A stretch of 64,000 bases of DNA, taken from positions 85,779-149,778 of the forward strand of contig JAWCKG010000003.1 in the NCBI GenBank assembly GCA_038852285.1, given 5' to 3'. The translations under genes were made by a program, and so were the position numbers. The stretch is from Candidatus Bathyarchaeia archaeon. Lineage in GTDB: Archaea > Thermoproteota > Bathyarchaeia > 40CM-2-53-6 > DTGE01. Below are positions 8,395 to 17,903 of this stretch, in pieces. How positions within the stretch are numbered: position 1 is the stretch's first letter; the number at the start of each line of letters is the position of its first letter. Below the pieces are notes generated by a model, which made no database searches, was not told where the DNA came from, and saw only the letters and a list, made by a program, of their open reading frames with translations.

Positions 8395-9603
8395 TTGGTG
8401 GACTACATTGTTGGGATTGTAGGTAAACCTAATGTAGGGAAATCCACGTTTTTCTCAGCTCTAACGATGAAAACGGTGCCCATTGCGAACTATCCTTTCA
8501 CAACGATTCAACCAAACAGAGGCGTAGGATATGTAAGGGTTCCATGCGTGTGCAAAGAGTTCGGGGTTAAAGATGAACCAACGAACTCCGCTTGTATAAA
8601 CGGCAACAGGTTTATCCCAGTTGAGCTAGTTGACTGCGCGGGTCTTGTTCCAGGGGCTTGGATGGGGAAGGGGCTTGGAAACATGTTTCTAGACGAGATT
8701 AGGCGCGCTAAGGTTTTAATACATGTAGTGGACGCTTCAGGATCCACCGATGAGGAGGGTAAGCCATGTGCGACTGGGACCCATGACCCCTCCATCGACG
8801 TGAAGTTTCTCGAAGAAGAAATCGACAGATGGTTGATGAGCATCATTAAGAAAGACTGGAGTAAAATAGTGAAGTTAACCGAAGTTGACAAGAAACCCTT
8901 AACCGAGGTGATAGCGGAGAGATTAAGCGGCATATCCGTGTCTAAAATTGAGGTTGCTCAGGCGTTGAGTAGCGCAGGTCTCATGGAGGCTAGGGCTTCA
9001 GAGTGGGGGGATGAACGATTAATGGATTTTACAAGGAAGGTTAGGGCTAAGTCAAAGCCCATGCTAATCGCCGCTAACAAAGTTGACATCCCAACTGCGG
9101 AAGCATATGTTGAGAAATTAAAAGGTAGTGGGTCGCATGTGGTGCCCTGCTCTGCTGAAGCCGAACTAGCGCTAAAGAAGGGAGTTGAAAAAAACGTTTT
9201 GTCATACTTGCCGGGCGACGGAGATTTCGAGATAATAGGGGAGATAACTGACGCGCAGAGAAAGGCGTTAAATTGGATTAAAGATAACGTTCTCGGAAAA
9301 TGGGGTTCTACAGGTGTGCAACAAGCTTTGAACTTTTCCTTCCTAAACCTTCTAGGCATGAAGGTAGTTTACCCGGTTGTTGACCCAGACAAGCTTACCG
9401 ATCATCGAGGAAGGGTCCTGCCTGAAGCCCATCTGGTCCCAGGAGACGCCACCGCCAAGCAGTTTGCGTATTCCATTCACACCGAGTTGGGGGAGCACTT
9501 CATATACGCGGTGGAGGCGCGTTCTAGTAAAAGGGTTGGAGAAGACTATGTGCTAAAAGACGGCGACGTCATCTCAATAGTTTCTGCTAGAAAAAGGGGT
9601 TGA
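8395..9603 (+). CDS. Obg-family GTP-binding protein with TGS domain (YchF/Ygr210-like)
   Basis: 402 residues. G1 GKPNVGKST near residue 12, DxxG in VDCAGLVPGAW, NKVD in IAANKVDIP, and a C-terminal TGS domain (RVLPEAHLVPGDATAKQFAYSIH). The insertion CVCKEFGVKDEPTNSACINGNRFIP is typical of the archaeal/Ygr210 branch of translation-associated GTPases. Start is TTG at 8395 or GTG at 8398, behind GAAGGGAT. It is divergent from the JAMM gene with about 130 bp between them. Confidence 0.92.
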   Translation: MVDYIVGIVGKPNVGKSTFFSALTMKTVPIANYPFTTIQPNRGVGYVRVPCVCKEFGVKDEPTNSACINGNRFIPVELVDCAGLVPGAWMGKGLGNMFLDEIRRAKVLIHVVDASGSTDEEGKPCATGTHDPSIDVKFLEEEIDRWLMSIIKKDWSKIVKLTEVDKKPLTEVIAERLSGISVSKIEVAQALSSAGLMEARASEWGDERLMDFTRKVRAKSKPMLIAANKVDIPTAEAYVEKLKGSGSHVVPCSAEAELALKKGVEKNVLSYLPGDGDFEIIGEITDAQRKALNWIKDNVLGKWGSTGVQQALNFSFLNLLGMKVVYPVVDPDKLTDHRGRVLPEAHLVPGDATAKQFAYSIHTELGEHFIYAVEARSSKRVGEDYVLKDGDVISIVSARKRG

Positions 9604-9783
9604 ACTTTCTTCCCGCCGTGTTGTTAAGAAATAAGAGCTTATGTTTGCATAATTTTAAAAGATTTCTATAATGTTACCATTAATTGAGCCCTTCAGCCAG
9701 AAACGTCAAAATTTCAGAGATATTATCCTTCATTTATCAATGTCAACGAAATAAATTGAGCAGGCCCATCCCCTGCATCTCGG

Positions 9784-11061
9784 CTACAAATCCACCATGT
9801 TAACTTCGCATTTTGTCATTACAAATTTTCGTGAAGGTACGTCTTTGTAGATAAGCGAGTTGGGGCCCACGATCGAGTCACAGCCAATTTTAACGCCTGG
9901 CATTAAGCATACATGGATTCCAGTTTTAACTCGGTCACCTAATACGGCTCCCAATTTTTTTCTGGCACTATTCACATAGTCTTCTTTAATCATCATTTTT
10001 ATGTTTGACTCGTCGAAACGGAGGTTTGCCGTTATCGTCCCAGCTCCTATGTTACAGTTTTCGCCTATAATGCTGTCCCCTATGTATGAGAGGTGAGAGA
10101 TTTTAGATCCATTCATAACGAGGCTGTTTTTAATCTCACATCCATAACCAACCTTAACCCTACGGCCAATCGCGGTGTAAGGCCTGAGGAAGCAGTTAGG
10201 CCCTATAGCGGCTTCTTCACCTATGTAAACCGGCCCCTCAACCACAGACCCAGCTTTCAACACAGACCCTTCTCGCATTACAATCGCGCCTCTCACCGAT
10301 ACATGGTCCTCTAATTCACCTTCAACGCGGTTTTCCATCTCCTTTAGAATCCTCTCGTTGGCATCCAATATGTCCCATGGGTATCCTATATGCATCCAAT
10401 CATTATCCTCCGCTTTAACGACACTTACCGCGCCACCTGATGCGACGTACTTGTTTATGGAGTCCGTTAATTCGTATTCTCCTCTGGGAGATGGTTTAAG
10501 GTCCTCGAGGAAAGGGTAAAAGTCCTCATTGAACACGTAGATGCCCGCGTTAACGTAGTTCAGAGCCTCAGGTTCGAGACGTGGCTTTTCCATGATGCTA
10601 ATCAATCTATCCTCCCTAAATTTTACAATTCCAAGGTCTTGGCTTGGGGACTTGGACGCGACAGCTACCATGACGTTAAGTTTGCAATTTTCATGAACGC
10701 TGAGGATTCTTTCTATCACTGAGGTCTTCAGGATTATGTCTCCATATACGAGGAGGACAGGACCTGAGGTTAACAGATCTTTAACGGTGGAAACGGCGTG
10801 GGCTGTTCCCTTAGGCGTCTCCTGTTCAACGTATGTAAACTTGCTCTCAGGTTTAACGTAAGCCGATAATGCTTTTTGAAAGCTCTCCTTTCTTCCTTTA
10901 TCCACTACGAGCGTGAAATCGTTTAAATGTAGTTCTTCTAGAGAGTTGATCGTGTACGATAGGAGGGGTTTCCCTAACAAGGGGATGAGAGACTTAGGAC
11001 GCGTCTCCGTTATGGGGTATAGCCGTGTACCCCTACCAGCGGCCAACAACACCGTCTTCAT
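9784..11061 (-). CDS. bifunctional sugar-1-phosphate nucleotidyltransferase/acetyltransferase (GlmU-like)
   Basis: About 425 residues. The N-terminal nucleotidyltransferase domain begins MKTVLLAAGRGTRLYPITETRPKSLIPL, the G-x-G-x-R-x-x-P..KP signature. The C-terminal left-handed beta-helix has hexapeptide repeats (IGPNCFLRPYTAIGRRV, IGAGTITANLRFD), as in archaeal Glc-1-P thymidylyl/UDP-GlcNAc pyrophosphorylases with an acetyltransferase arm. An upstream frame-open start at 11121 would run into the S3Ae gene; the ATG at 11061 fits the domain start. Probably makes UDP-GlcNAc or dTDP-sugars for glycoconjugates. Confidence 0.88.
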   Translation of the reverse strand: MKTVLLAAGRGTRLYPITETRPKSLIPLLGKPLLSYTINSLEELHLNDFTLVVDKGRKESFQKALSAYVKPESKFTYVEQETPKGTAHAVSTVKDLLTSGPVLLVYGDIILKTSVIERILSVHENCKLNVMVAVASKSPSQDLGIVKFREDRLISIMEKPRLEPEALNYVNAGIYVFNEDFYPFLEDLKPSPRGEYELTDSINKYVASGGAVSVVKAEDNDWMHIGYPWDILDANERILKEMENRVEGELEDHVSVRGAIVMREGSVLKAGSVVEGPVYIGEEAAIGPNCFLRPYTAIGRRVKVGYGCEIKNSLVMNGSKISHLSYIGDSIIGENCNIGAGTITANLRFDESNIKMMIKEDYVNSARKKLGAVLGDRVKTGIHVCLMPGVKIGCDSIVGPNSLIYKDVPSRKFVMTKCEVNMVDL

Positions 11062-11086
11062 AGTGGTGAACCTGGGGCCCTCAGGG

Positions 11087-11725
11087 TTACACCTCGGTCT
11101 TGGCTTCCACGACGCCTTCAACTCCGGCTTCAGCTGGAGCTGCAGGTGCCGTGAGCAACTTGGATTTGCGAACCCCTACATGCCTGAGCGGCATTATCTT
11201 CTTCGTGAGATTATATACGTCAGAACCGATTTTTCCTAACACCATTTCATGGCATAGCTGGTCGTAAGTGAGTTCCTTCGCTTTATCCTCCAAAACCTGT
11301 CTCATGATGGCCCTTATCGCCTTCTCTTGAGAGGACTTTACCCTAGCTTTTGTGAAAGCCACCACGGACACCCTGGTAACGTACCCATCCTTGGATTTAA
11401 CGTTGAAGATGCCGTCGATCCGGCTTGTGCCCCTTCTCACGAGGCTTCTTAAATAATCTGAGGAGTACTCATGGCCTTTCAATATGCTCTTAGCAGTGGA
11501 ATCAGTGATCTCGGTGATGATAAAATAGAGTTTTATGGATTGGTGGGAGAAGTCATTTGTAATCTCAGACAACGTAGTTTCAACGACTCGACCCCTCAGC
11601 TTGCTAGGCTCGTCCGCAGGAATGCTCGCCACGTTGATCTCCCCAAAATATGGCGGGGTAATCACGGAGAACCATTTTTTAAGGCGCCATTTGTCCCTCA
11701 GTTTTCTTCTAGTTGGCTTTGACAT
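11087..11725 (-). CDS. rps3ae: 30S ribosomal protein S3Ae
   Basis: 212 residues, basic, ATG start. Matches S3Ae throughout: DKWRLKKWFSVITPPYFGE at the N-terminus, LRGRVVETTLSEITNDF, and KKIMPLRHVGVRKSKLL near the end. A final ~20-residue Ala/Glu-rich tail (APAAPAEAGVEGVVEA) is lineage-specific. It precedes the nucleotidyltransferase gene by 25 bp on the same strand, so the two may be co-transcribed. Confidence 0.95.
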   Translation of the reverse strand: MSKPTRRKLRDKWRLKKWFSVITPPYFGEINVASIPADEPSKLRGRVVETTLSEITNDFSHQSIKLYFIITEITDSTAKSILKGHEYSSDYLRSLVRRGTSRIDGIFNVKSKDGYVTRVSVVAFTKARVKSSQEKAIRAIMRQVLEDKAKELTYDQLCHEMVLGKIGSDVYNLTKKIMPLRHVGVRKSKLLTAPAAPAEAGVEGVVEAKTEV

Positions 11726-11753
11726 GCCGCAGCTCCCTCTTTACCTCAACCAT

Positions 11754-12290
11754 TCAGCCCTTTATAATATTGTTGGTGGCCCTCTCCATTCTCATGAAAA
11801 AGTATATCCCGTATAGGGAGCCGGAGAAAAACATCGCGAACAGCTTAGAGATGAAGTTGAAGTTGACAGGTTTCGGCATCGCGGGGTTTATTTGATGATA
11901 CAGTCTATCCAAGTCCCCTCCATACATTATGTAGAAACTGGTCCACATGAGGAAGTTTTGGATAAACTCATACATCATCACGAAGGCTGCGGTGGCTAAA
12001 AAAATTATTATTAGACGCTTGATGATCGTTGGAAACTTTACGAGGTAGTTTCTGAATCCCTCTAGGCCTAGAGCCCAGTAAAGAAATCCAAAGATAGTGA
12101 ATAATGTTATCGGTTTAAAGTGAAAGGTGTAAATGGGGGTGGGAAGCGTTAACTCATCCATGATGAAGCTTTCTCCAACGGCGTATTCAAAGGGACGGGT
12201 TATGAGAACTCTAAGCATAATTGCGAGGCCTAAAACTCCGAACACGGCGGATAGAATACGATAAACGTTAAGCTCACTTCCTTCGTTCAT
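11754..12290 (-). CDS. uncharacterised integral membrane protein
   Basis: 178 residues with about four hydrophobic segments: VYRILSAVFGVLGLAIML, TLFTIFGFLYWALGL, LIIIFLATAAFVMMYEF and a last one with FAMFFSGSLYGIYFF. I do not recognise the family. Its start overlaps the end of the upstream VTT-protein gene by 17 bp, which points to translational coupling and perhaps a shared membrane role. Confidence 0.7.
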   Translation of the reverse strand: MNEGSELNVYRILSAVFGVLGLAIMLRVLITRPFEYAVGESFIMDELTLPTPIYTFHFKPITLFTIFGFLYWALGLEGFRNYLVKFPTIIKRLIIIFLATAAFVMMYEFIQNFLMWTSFYIMYGGDLDRLYHQINPAMPKPVNFNFISKLFAMFFSGSLYGIYFFMRMERATNNIIKG

Positions 12291-12927
12291 ACTCCTCCCC
12301 TTTACCTCGCAGGAGAAGCTTCTCCCAGTCGATCTTAAGCATCATCACGGTGGCGACTATCAACACTCCTATCGAGATAACGATTAGCCACGTGTTTTCA
12401 ACCTCAGAGCCCATGATCCATGATATGGTTGACCCGGAGAACTTACCCGACCAAACTGCTACAGAGGTTAAGAGGAACTTCCCGAAGAGGCATGCTAAGA
12501 AGGTTTTAGCTGGACTGTACTCCATCATGCCCAATGGGATGAAGACTATGTCGTCAGGTAATGGGGAAGCCGCGAACAGGAACGCCGCGAAAAATGGGCT
12601 TCCCCCTAAAATCCTTCGGAGGGCGTCGAAGCGTCTCCTGTATTTTTCCCCTAGGGTCACCCTGCCACTGTATCCGATAAGGTAGCTTACGAACTTGCCC
12701 AAGGTTGCGCCAATGGCCCCCAGAATGGAGAGAATGAAAGGTCCATGTCCAACGGCTTTGAGGCCTATGGTGAAGACTACGGCCAGGTACGGTACTGGAA
12801 AAAACAGCGTGAGGTTGGCTAGCAAGCTTACGACGAACACACCTAGATACGGGTTCCCCACGGTCTTCATGACCAAGTATAGTAGCTCCATAAGCCCCAA
12901 AGCTGTCCCTTCCTCGCGAATCTTCAA
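12274..12927 (-). CDS. VTT/DedA-family membrane protein
   Basis: 217 residues, ATG start. Membrane segments flank the VTT core: GAIGATLGKFVSYLIGYSGR and FAASPLPDDIVFIPLGMM, the paired reentrant-loop motifs of the SNARE-associated/DedA family (lipid scramblase or small-solute transport). It overlaps the following membrane protein by 17 bp. Paralogue of the truncated gene at the left window edge. Confidence 0.85.
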   Translation of the reverse strand: MKIREEGTALGLMELLYLVMKTVGNPYLGVFVVSLLANLTLFFPVPYLAVVFTIGLKAVGHGPFILSILGAIGATLGKFVSYLIGYSGRVTLGEKYRRRFDALRRILGGSPFFAAFLFAASPLPDDIVFIPLGMMEYSPAKTFLACLFGKFLLTSVAVWSGKFSGSTISWIMGSEVENTWLIVISIGVLIVATVMMLKIDWEKLLLRGKGEEYERRK

Positions 12928-13007
12928 ACTGCAAGTAACATATTTAAAGAGGCGGTATTTATTGATTTAGACTTAAATTCAGTAATTGGATCACGTCACC
13001 CGGCTGG

Positions 13008-14303
13008 TTGAAGGGTTTGATTGACATTAAGCTGTTGAGAAACAACCCGGAGCTTGTGAAGGAAGATCTAAGGAAGAGGTTCGCTTACGAGAAGATTCCA
13101 TGGGTAGACAAGATTTTAGAGCTTGATGAAAATAGGAGAACTGCGCTGATCGAGATAGATAGGCTTCGACATCGGAGAAACCTTATCACCGCGGAGATAG
13201 CGAAGATGAAAAGGGAGGGGGTACGTGTCGAAGAGAAATTGGAGGAGGCTAAAAAAATCCCATTGGAGATTAAGAGGCTGGAAGAGGATGTGGGCAGGCT
13301 TGAAAAAGATATTTATGGACTTTTGGCTAGGATACCGAACCTAACCCATGATTCAGTACCCTTGGGTGAAGACGAAAGCTACAACGAGGTTGTTAAAGTA
13401 TGGGGAGAAAAACCTACATTTAATTTTAACCCCAAAGACCACATCGATCTATGCGGCAAATTAGACCTCATGGACGTTGAGCGAGCTGCAAAGGTTTCCG
13501 GAGCCAGGTTCTACTACCTAAAAAAAGAGGCAGTGCATTTAGAGTTCGCCCTGATAAGGTACGCTTTAGACTTGGTCGTCGAGGAAGGTTTTACACCTGT
13601 GATCCCACCTGTAATGGTTAGAAGAGAAGCGATGTATGGGGCCGGCTTCCTGCCTGAAGGAGAAGCCGACATATATTGGATTAAAGGTAAAGACCTATGT
13701 CTCGCGGGTACGGCGGAAATCCCGTTGGCGGCTATGCATATGAATGAAATACTGGAGCAGGATAAATTACCCCTCTACTACGCTGGATTTTCAACTTGCT
13801 TTAGAACAGAGGCTGGAGCCCATGGCAGGGATACGAAAGGGATCTTCAGGGTTCACCAATTCGATAAACTTGAGCTCTTCAAATACACTTCGCCGGAGGA
13901 GTCTTGGAATGAGCATGAAAAGATGCTAGCCACCGTTGAAAAAATATATCAAGGCTTAGGATTACATTACAGAGTTGTAAACGTCTGCTCCGGAGAGCTG
14001 GGGTCTTCAGCAGCGAAGAAATACGATTTAGAGCTATGGCTACCGGGTCAAGGCAAGTTTAGGGAAGCGGTTTCGTGCAGTAACTGCACGGACTATCAGG
14101 CTAGGAGGTTGAATATTAGGTTTAGGAAAAGCCCCGGTGAAAAGCCTAGGTTCGTCCATACCTTAAACAGCACAGCTGTAGCTGTCAGCAGGACGCTTGT
14201 GGGGATCTTTGAGAACTATCAAATGGAGGACGGATCCATCAGGGTTCCAGACGTCTTAAGAAAATACGTGGATTTCCGCAAGATCCCTAGCGGTGGTGAA
14301 TGA
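13008..14303 (+). CDS. serS: seryl-tRNA synthetase
   Basis: 431 residues. An N-terminal coiled-coil tRNA-binding arm (residues about 35-105, rich in Lys/Glu: ITAEIAKMKREG, EIKRLEEDVGRL) is followed by the class II core with TAEIPLAAMHMNE, motif 2 FRTEAGAHGRDTKGIFRVHQF and motif 3 in STAVAVSRTLVGIFENYQ. It is the common SerRS, not the rare methanogen type. The start is TTG at 13008 (another TTG at 13017). Its substrate tRNA-Ser(GGA) is at 53218. Confidence 0.95.
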   Translation: MKGLIDIKLLRNNPELVKEDLRKRFAYEKIPWVDKILELDENRRTALIEIDRLRHRRNLITAEIAKMKREGVRVEEKLEEAKKIPLEIKRLEEDVGRLEKDIYGLLARIPNLTHDSVPLGEDESYNEVVKVWGEKPTFNFNPKDHIDLCGKLDLMDVERAAKVSGARFYYLKKEAVHLEFALIRYALDLVVEEGFTPVIPPVMVRREAMYGAGFLPEGEADIYWIKGKDLCLAGTAEIPLAAMHMNEILEQDKLPLYYAGFSTCFRTEAGAHGRDTKGIFRVHQFDKLELFKYTSPEESWNEHEKMLATVEKIYQGLGLHYRVVNVCSGELGSSAAKKYDLELWLPGQGKFREAVSCSNCTDYQARRLNIRFRKSPGEKPRFVHTLNSTAVAVSRTLVGIFENYQMEDGSIRVPDVLRKYVDFRKIPSGGE

Positions 14304-14313
14304 TCAACAATCT

Positions 14314-14574
14314 TTAACGCCTCAAACACTTCAAGCTTTTTGAAGAAACCGAGTAGCATGTTAGGATTTCATCAAATGTGGGCAATAAACGGTCGATCTT
14401 CGCGGCTGCTATGTTGAACAACAAACTTCTTCCAACTCTTCGAGCCTTAACTGTCAGGTCAGGTGGAGTTACTTCGTTGTCGGGCTGTAAGGCCCCTAAA
14501 ATGGATGAAGCCATTAACTCGTCCTCGGCGTAGATAATTAGCTTTAGTTGAAATGGCTTCATTTTTTCAGGCAT
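14314..14574 (-). CDS. pcc1: KEOPS complex subunit Pcc1
   Basis: 86 residues with the CTAG/Pcc1 fold: FQLKLIIYAEDELMASSILGALQPDN, then PDLTVKARRVGRSLLFNIAAAKIDRLLPTFDEIL. Pcc1 dimerises KEOPS and contacts the tRNA for t6A37 synthesis. It overlaps the RecJ-like gene by 16 bp (14559-14574). Bud32 and Kae1 follow within 3.5 kb on the same strand, so much of KEOPS lies in one neighbourhood. Confidence 0.85.
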   Translation of the reverse strand: MPEKMKPFQLKLIIYAEDELMASSILGALQPDNEVTPPDLTVKARRVGRSLLFNIAAAKIDRLLPTFDEILTCYSVSSKSLKCLRR

Positions 14575-15989
14575 TGAGCCGCCCCATCCTCAACGTCCTT
14601 TAAGAAGGATTCAAGCTTTTCCATCGGGACCTTCGCTCCAGCGGCCACTTTATGTCCTCCACCCATCCCTCCGTTTCTAACCGAGGCTTCATACATGAGT
14701 TTTCCCAGGTCTATGGGGGAATCCTTTAAATTTTCTTGGATTCTCGCGGATATTTTAGCCGAACCATCTTCAGCCCTAGTCACCACCAGCAACACCCTAT
14801 TTTTATCGTAGCGACCTGACGTACACAGCATGGAGGAAACAGCTCCGGACATTCGTTCATCGAGGCTATTTTCACCCCTCACCACCACCAGGTGCTTCAA
14901 TTCCTGCGTCGAACACTCGTTTCCAAGTATCAGCTCCATGTAGCCGGCGAGGGTTGCGCGATACTCTTTTAACACATCCTCAACTTGGAGGATTGCCGTC
15001 CTATCTCCTAGGCACGCTGAAATCCCTAAGCCATGTTTTCCCATCCTCCCACACGCGTTTAAGGCTGTGGCGTACTCCCTGCCGTCCCTAAGGGCTGTTC
15101 CAGGCTCCTGCCCTAATAAGGTGTAAACTGAGCCGATTAGGCCTCTCGCGGCTTCAAGATCGTGTCCCCCCGCGGAAAGGTGTTCAACTATCCTGGAAAT
15201 TAGCCGCCTTTTCTCATCCTCCGTGAGATCGGAAACCGTCCTCCACCTATCATCCATTTTTAAGTCTATGTTGGCTGAGGAGAGAAGGGATAGACATCGA
15301 TCCTCCCTACCGCTTAGGCCAGGTAGAAATGGGGAGGTTGTGCTCGCAAGGGCTTTGTGTAGAGGTCTCGTCTCCCTTCCGAATAAGATGAGGTCTGTCT
15401 CCTCCTTTAGGAGGCCTGAGTTTGAGGCTTCTTCAACAATGAGGGCGTTAAGTCCTTCAAGTCTTTTCTTCTCATTTCTGTCCTGGGTGTCCCCTAGTGC
15501 CCCGACGACGGCTAAGACGGATAGGTCAGTGTTATCCGCCTTCATCTCCTTGGCCACAAGGTACATCATTCCAGCTCCGCTTATGTCCTTTGACCCGTCA
15601 AATCCGTATAGACATGGGTTGACATGGTATGGGAATCTTTCCGCCTCTCCTAGGACAGGGTGGTGATCTATAACGACCGTTTTGTTTGTTGAGCATTTAT
15701 TCTCAATAAGCTCTAGGTATCCACTTCCCATCTCTGAGAAAACCAAGATTTCATGGCGGATCTTTAAGACGTCGTCTATAAGTTTCTCGTTGAGGTCGTT
15801 CACTACGCGTATGTGAAATGAAGCGTTTAAACGTGTAAGGGCGGCGGCTAGGATGCTGCCGGCGGCTAATCCATCCGCGTCGAAGTGGGTTAAAATTAGG
15901 AAAGTTGAAGCCTCTTCAGCTCTCTCCGATAGAAAATGAGCTGTTTGATACGCTTTCTCGAGTAGGGCTTTCAAATCAGGCTTTGACAT
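14559..15989 (-). CDS. recJ: DHH-family RecJ-like exonuclease (GAN-type)
   Basis: 476 residues. The DHH motif block includes LTHFDADGLAAGSILAAAL near residue 35, VVIDHHPVLGE near 110 and the DHHA1-type Gly-rich end NGGMGGGHKVAAGAKVP. Archaeal members associate with GINS/CMG (GAN, RecJ1) as single-strand 5'-3' nucleases. Sandwiched between S15 (1 bp upstream) and pcc1 (overlapping), the standard archaeal S15-recJ-pcc1 operon. Confidence 0.92.
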   Translation of the reverse strand: MSKPDLKALLEKAYQTAHFLSERAEEASTFLILTHFDADGLAAGSILAAALTRLNASFHIRVVNDLNEKLIDDVLKIRHEILVFSEMGSGYLELIENKCSTNKTVVIDHHPVLGEAERFPYHVNPCLYGFDGSKDISGAGMMYLVAKEMKADNTDLSVLAVVGALGDTQDRNEKKRLEGLNALIVEEASNSGLLKEETDLILFGRETRPLHKALASTTSPFLPGLSGREDRCLSLLSSANIDLKMDDRWRTVSDLTEDEKRRLISRIVEHLSAGGHDLEAARGLIGSVYTLLGQEPGTALRDGREYATALNACGRMGKHGLGISACLGDRTAILQVEDVLKEYRATLAGYMELILGNECSTQELKHLVVVRGENSLDERMSGAVSSMLCTSGRYDKNRVLLVVTRAEDGSAKISARIQENLKDSPIDLGKLMYEASVRNGGMGGGHKVAAGAKVPMEKLESFLKDVEDGAAQCLKK

Positions 15990-16436
15990 TTACGTTACAG
16001 CGGCTACTGCAGCTTTATACTTCCAGTCCTCAGGGAGGGCTCCCCGCTTCCTATAATACTTGGATAGGTTGTGAATCTTAGACTCGAGGAGGGATAACGC
16101 CCTTTTGTTTATGTAGTCGGTTTTGTTTCTGGCGAGGTGTTTCTTTAGGTTTTCAGCTTTCTTTATAAGGCTCTGTAAATCCTCCGGAATGTTCGGAGAG
16201 AATCCAGCCGCTGATAACGTATCCTTCATCGATTTTCCCAAGATGGGCTTGATCAACGGGATTCCGTACTGGTCTCTGAGTATGGCGCCTATCCTTGAAG
16301 GAGGCAGACCCTGCCTTGCGAGTTTAACCACTAAATCCTCCACCTCCTCCGCGGCGTATTTACACCATTGAGGAGGCCTCTTACTAATAGGCCTAGTCGA
16401 CCCGGACTTCCCCCTCTTTCTTGTATACATCCTTGC
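15990..16436 (-). CDS. rps15: 30S ribosomal protein S15 (uS15)
   Basis: Starts at the ATG at 16436 (MARMYTRKRGKSGST), giving 148 residues; an ATG five codons upstream exists but the family begins here. The N-terminal archaeal extension includes KRPPQWCKYAAEEVEDLVVKLARQG; the S15 core has PEDLQSLIKKAENLKKHLARN and LESKIHNLSKYYRKRG. First gene of the S15-recJ-pcc1 operon. Confidence 0.94.
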   Translation of the reverse strand, partial: ARMYTRKRGKSGSTRPISKRPPQWCKYAAEEVEDLVVKLARQGLPPSRIGAILRDQYGIPLIKPILGKSMKDTLSAAGFSPNIPEDLQSLIKKAENLKKHLARNKTDYINKRALSLLESKIHNLSKYYRKRGALPEDWKYKAAVAAVT

Positions 16437-16690
16437 CATGGAAAATTGCACCTGTCACGTAGATAAGTGGCCTCGTTCACTACGGTGGACTGATCTCATC
16501 TATTTAAATTTTCTTAACTTTGAAAATTGTTAGCTTTTAACTCGTTTTAAAGAGCCGTTAATTTATCTTTGAGGAGCTTCACCGTGTTGAGGCGATGTTA
16601 ACAAGAGATCTTTAAACATTAACCATTTCGAGGAGCATATTAGCGATTTTAGCGATACTTCCCTCGTGCTGGTTTCGGGAATTCTTAATT

Positions 16691-17284
16691 TCATGGGAAA
16701 TCGCCGTGAGTGAGAAGCCATCGCGCAAGCTTTTTGATGGAGCGCCCTCGGTGGGAAAGTTGATTTTTAAGTTCTAATTCCATTTCCGCGAACGTTCGTC
16801 CGTCTCCAGTCGTGGGTATGAAAATCGGGTCGAACCCGAACCCCCTTTCACCCTTAGGCTTCTCAGATATCTCGCCCTTCACGATGCCTTCAAAAACCCT
16901 GAGACCTAGATTGGGGTCGTATATTCCGGCTACGGATCTAAATTCGGCTCTCCTATCTTCTTCGTCTTCCATTAGTTTTAGGAGCCCCTTTAACCCAATC
17001 GTATTGAACGCGTAAGACGAATATGGTCCTGGAAAACCCCTAAGCGATTTAACGAACAGTCCCGAATCCTCCATTATAAGCGGTGTGGGAGTTTTACCAG
17101 CCATCTTATCCAATGCTTCTCTAATTATTTTCTTTAGGTTTGAGGATTGAATTTCAACTTTTTTGCCTTTCTTAACTTTAACCTTAATCCCGTAATCTTT
17201 CAGTATGGTTGAGATCTCTTTAATTTTTCCTTTATTTGAAGTCATTAAATAAACTTTTAAACGAATTTTACATTCTTTCTCCAT
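16691..17284 (-). CDS. XTP/dITP pyrophosphatase (RdgB/HAM1)
   Basis: About 197 residues. N-terminal YLMTSNKGKIKEI (the [T/S]xNxxK motif), then LIMEDSGLFV, FPGPYSSYAF and GFGFDPIFIP, and the C-terminal SHRGRSIKKLA. It cleaves non-canonical purine NTPs to monophosphates. A TTG at 17305 could start it, but ATG 17284 has GAGG about 7 nt ahead. It overlaps the 3' end of bud32 by 17 bp, so translation is likely coupled. Confidence 0.92.
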   Translation of the reverse strand: MEKECKIRLKVYLMTSNKGKIKEISTILKDYGIKVKVKKGKKVEIQSSNLKKIIREALDKMAGKTPTPLIMEDSGLFVKSLRGFPGPYSSYAFNTIGLKGLLKLMEDEEDRRAEFRSVAGIYDPNLGLRVFEGIVKGEISEKPKGERGFGFDPIFIPTTGDGRTFAEMELELKNQLSHRGRSIKKLARWLLTHGDFP

Positions 17285-17903
17285 GATATCTTCCTCTTCG
17301 CTCAATTTCCCTAATTTTCAACATAACTAGCTCCCCTTCTTTTTTAAGCACCGTTTTATAGCCTTCCATGAGAAGTTTGAAGCATCGATTTGCCACTTGA
17401 TGATGAGTGCTGGTTAAAGCTCTTTTCAGGAGGTATAAGTCCACTCCCCTATCCTCAAGGGAGCTTGAGTGGTATCCCAAACCAAAATCAATGAAGTAAA
17501 GTTTTCCATCCTCTGTCAGAATCATGTTAGAGGTTGTGAGATCTCCATGTATTATGTTTCGCTGGTGTAATAGGGCGACTTGCCTCCCAATTAACCATGA
17601 CGGCTTAACGTGATTCTTTCTGAACGGCTCGTTGAAGACTTCTTTGAGCCTCTCGCCTACAATGTACTCCATAACGATTGTGAAGGCTTCCTGATCGACC
17701 AAATATATGATTGGGGTGGGGACGCCGGCGGATTTCGCTTCATGAATTAACTGGGCTTCGTGCACAGTTCTATAAGATCTAAGCTTTCTATCCAGCGTCC
17801 CCAGCCTATACTTTTTTTTCACCCTTCGCTTAATCAATACGGATTTTCCGTTCAGCTCAGAGAGATAAAGGTTGGCTTCAGCTCCTTTCCTTATTAAACG
17901 CAT
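17268..17903 (-). CDS. bud32: KEOPS kinase/ATPase Bud32
   Basis: About 211 residues, a minimal RIO-like kinase: KGAEANLYLSELNG in place of a P-loop, VLIKRRVKKKYR (catalytic Lys), E in VHEAQLIHEA, HGDLTTSNMI and IDFGLG. The end (RGRYHGERM) is the basic tail that docks on Kae1 and tRNA. ATG at 17903 with GGAGAGG ahead is chosen over the GTG at 17921. It overlaps kae1 by 10 bp, so coupled; in many archaea the two are fused. Confidence 0.93.
   Translation of the reverse strand: MRLIRKGAEANLYLSELNGKSVLIKRRVKKKYRLGTLDRKLRSYRTVHEAQLIHEAKSAGVPTPIIYLVDQEAFTIVMEYIVGERLKEVFNEPFRKNHVKPSWLIGRQVALLHQRNIIHGDLTTSNMILTEDGKLYFIDFGLGYHSSSLEDRGVDLYLLKRALTSTHHQVANRCFKLLMEGYKTVLKKEGELVMLKIREIERRGRYHGERM

Noticed and set aside
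11062..11121. N-terminal extension of the nucleotidyltransferase into the S3Ae gene
   Set aside because: Residues before MKTVLLAAGRGTRL are not family-like and the extension overlaps the S3Ae 3' end.
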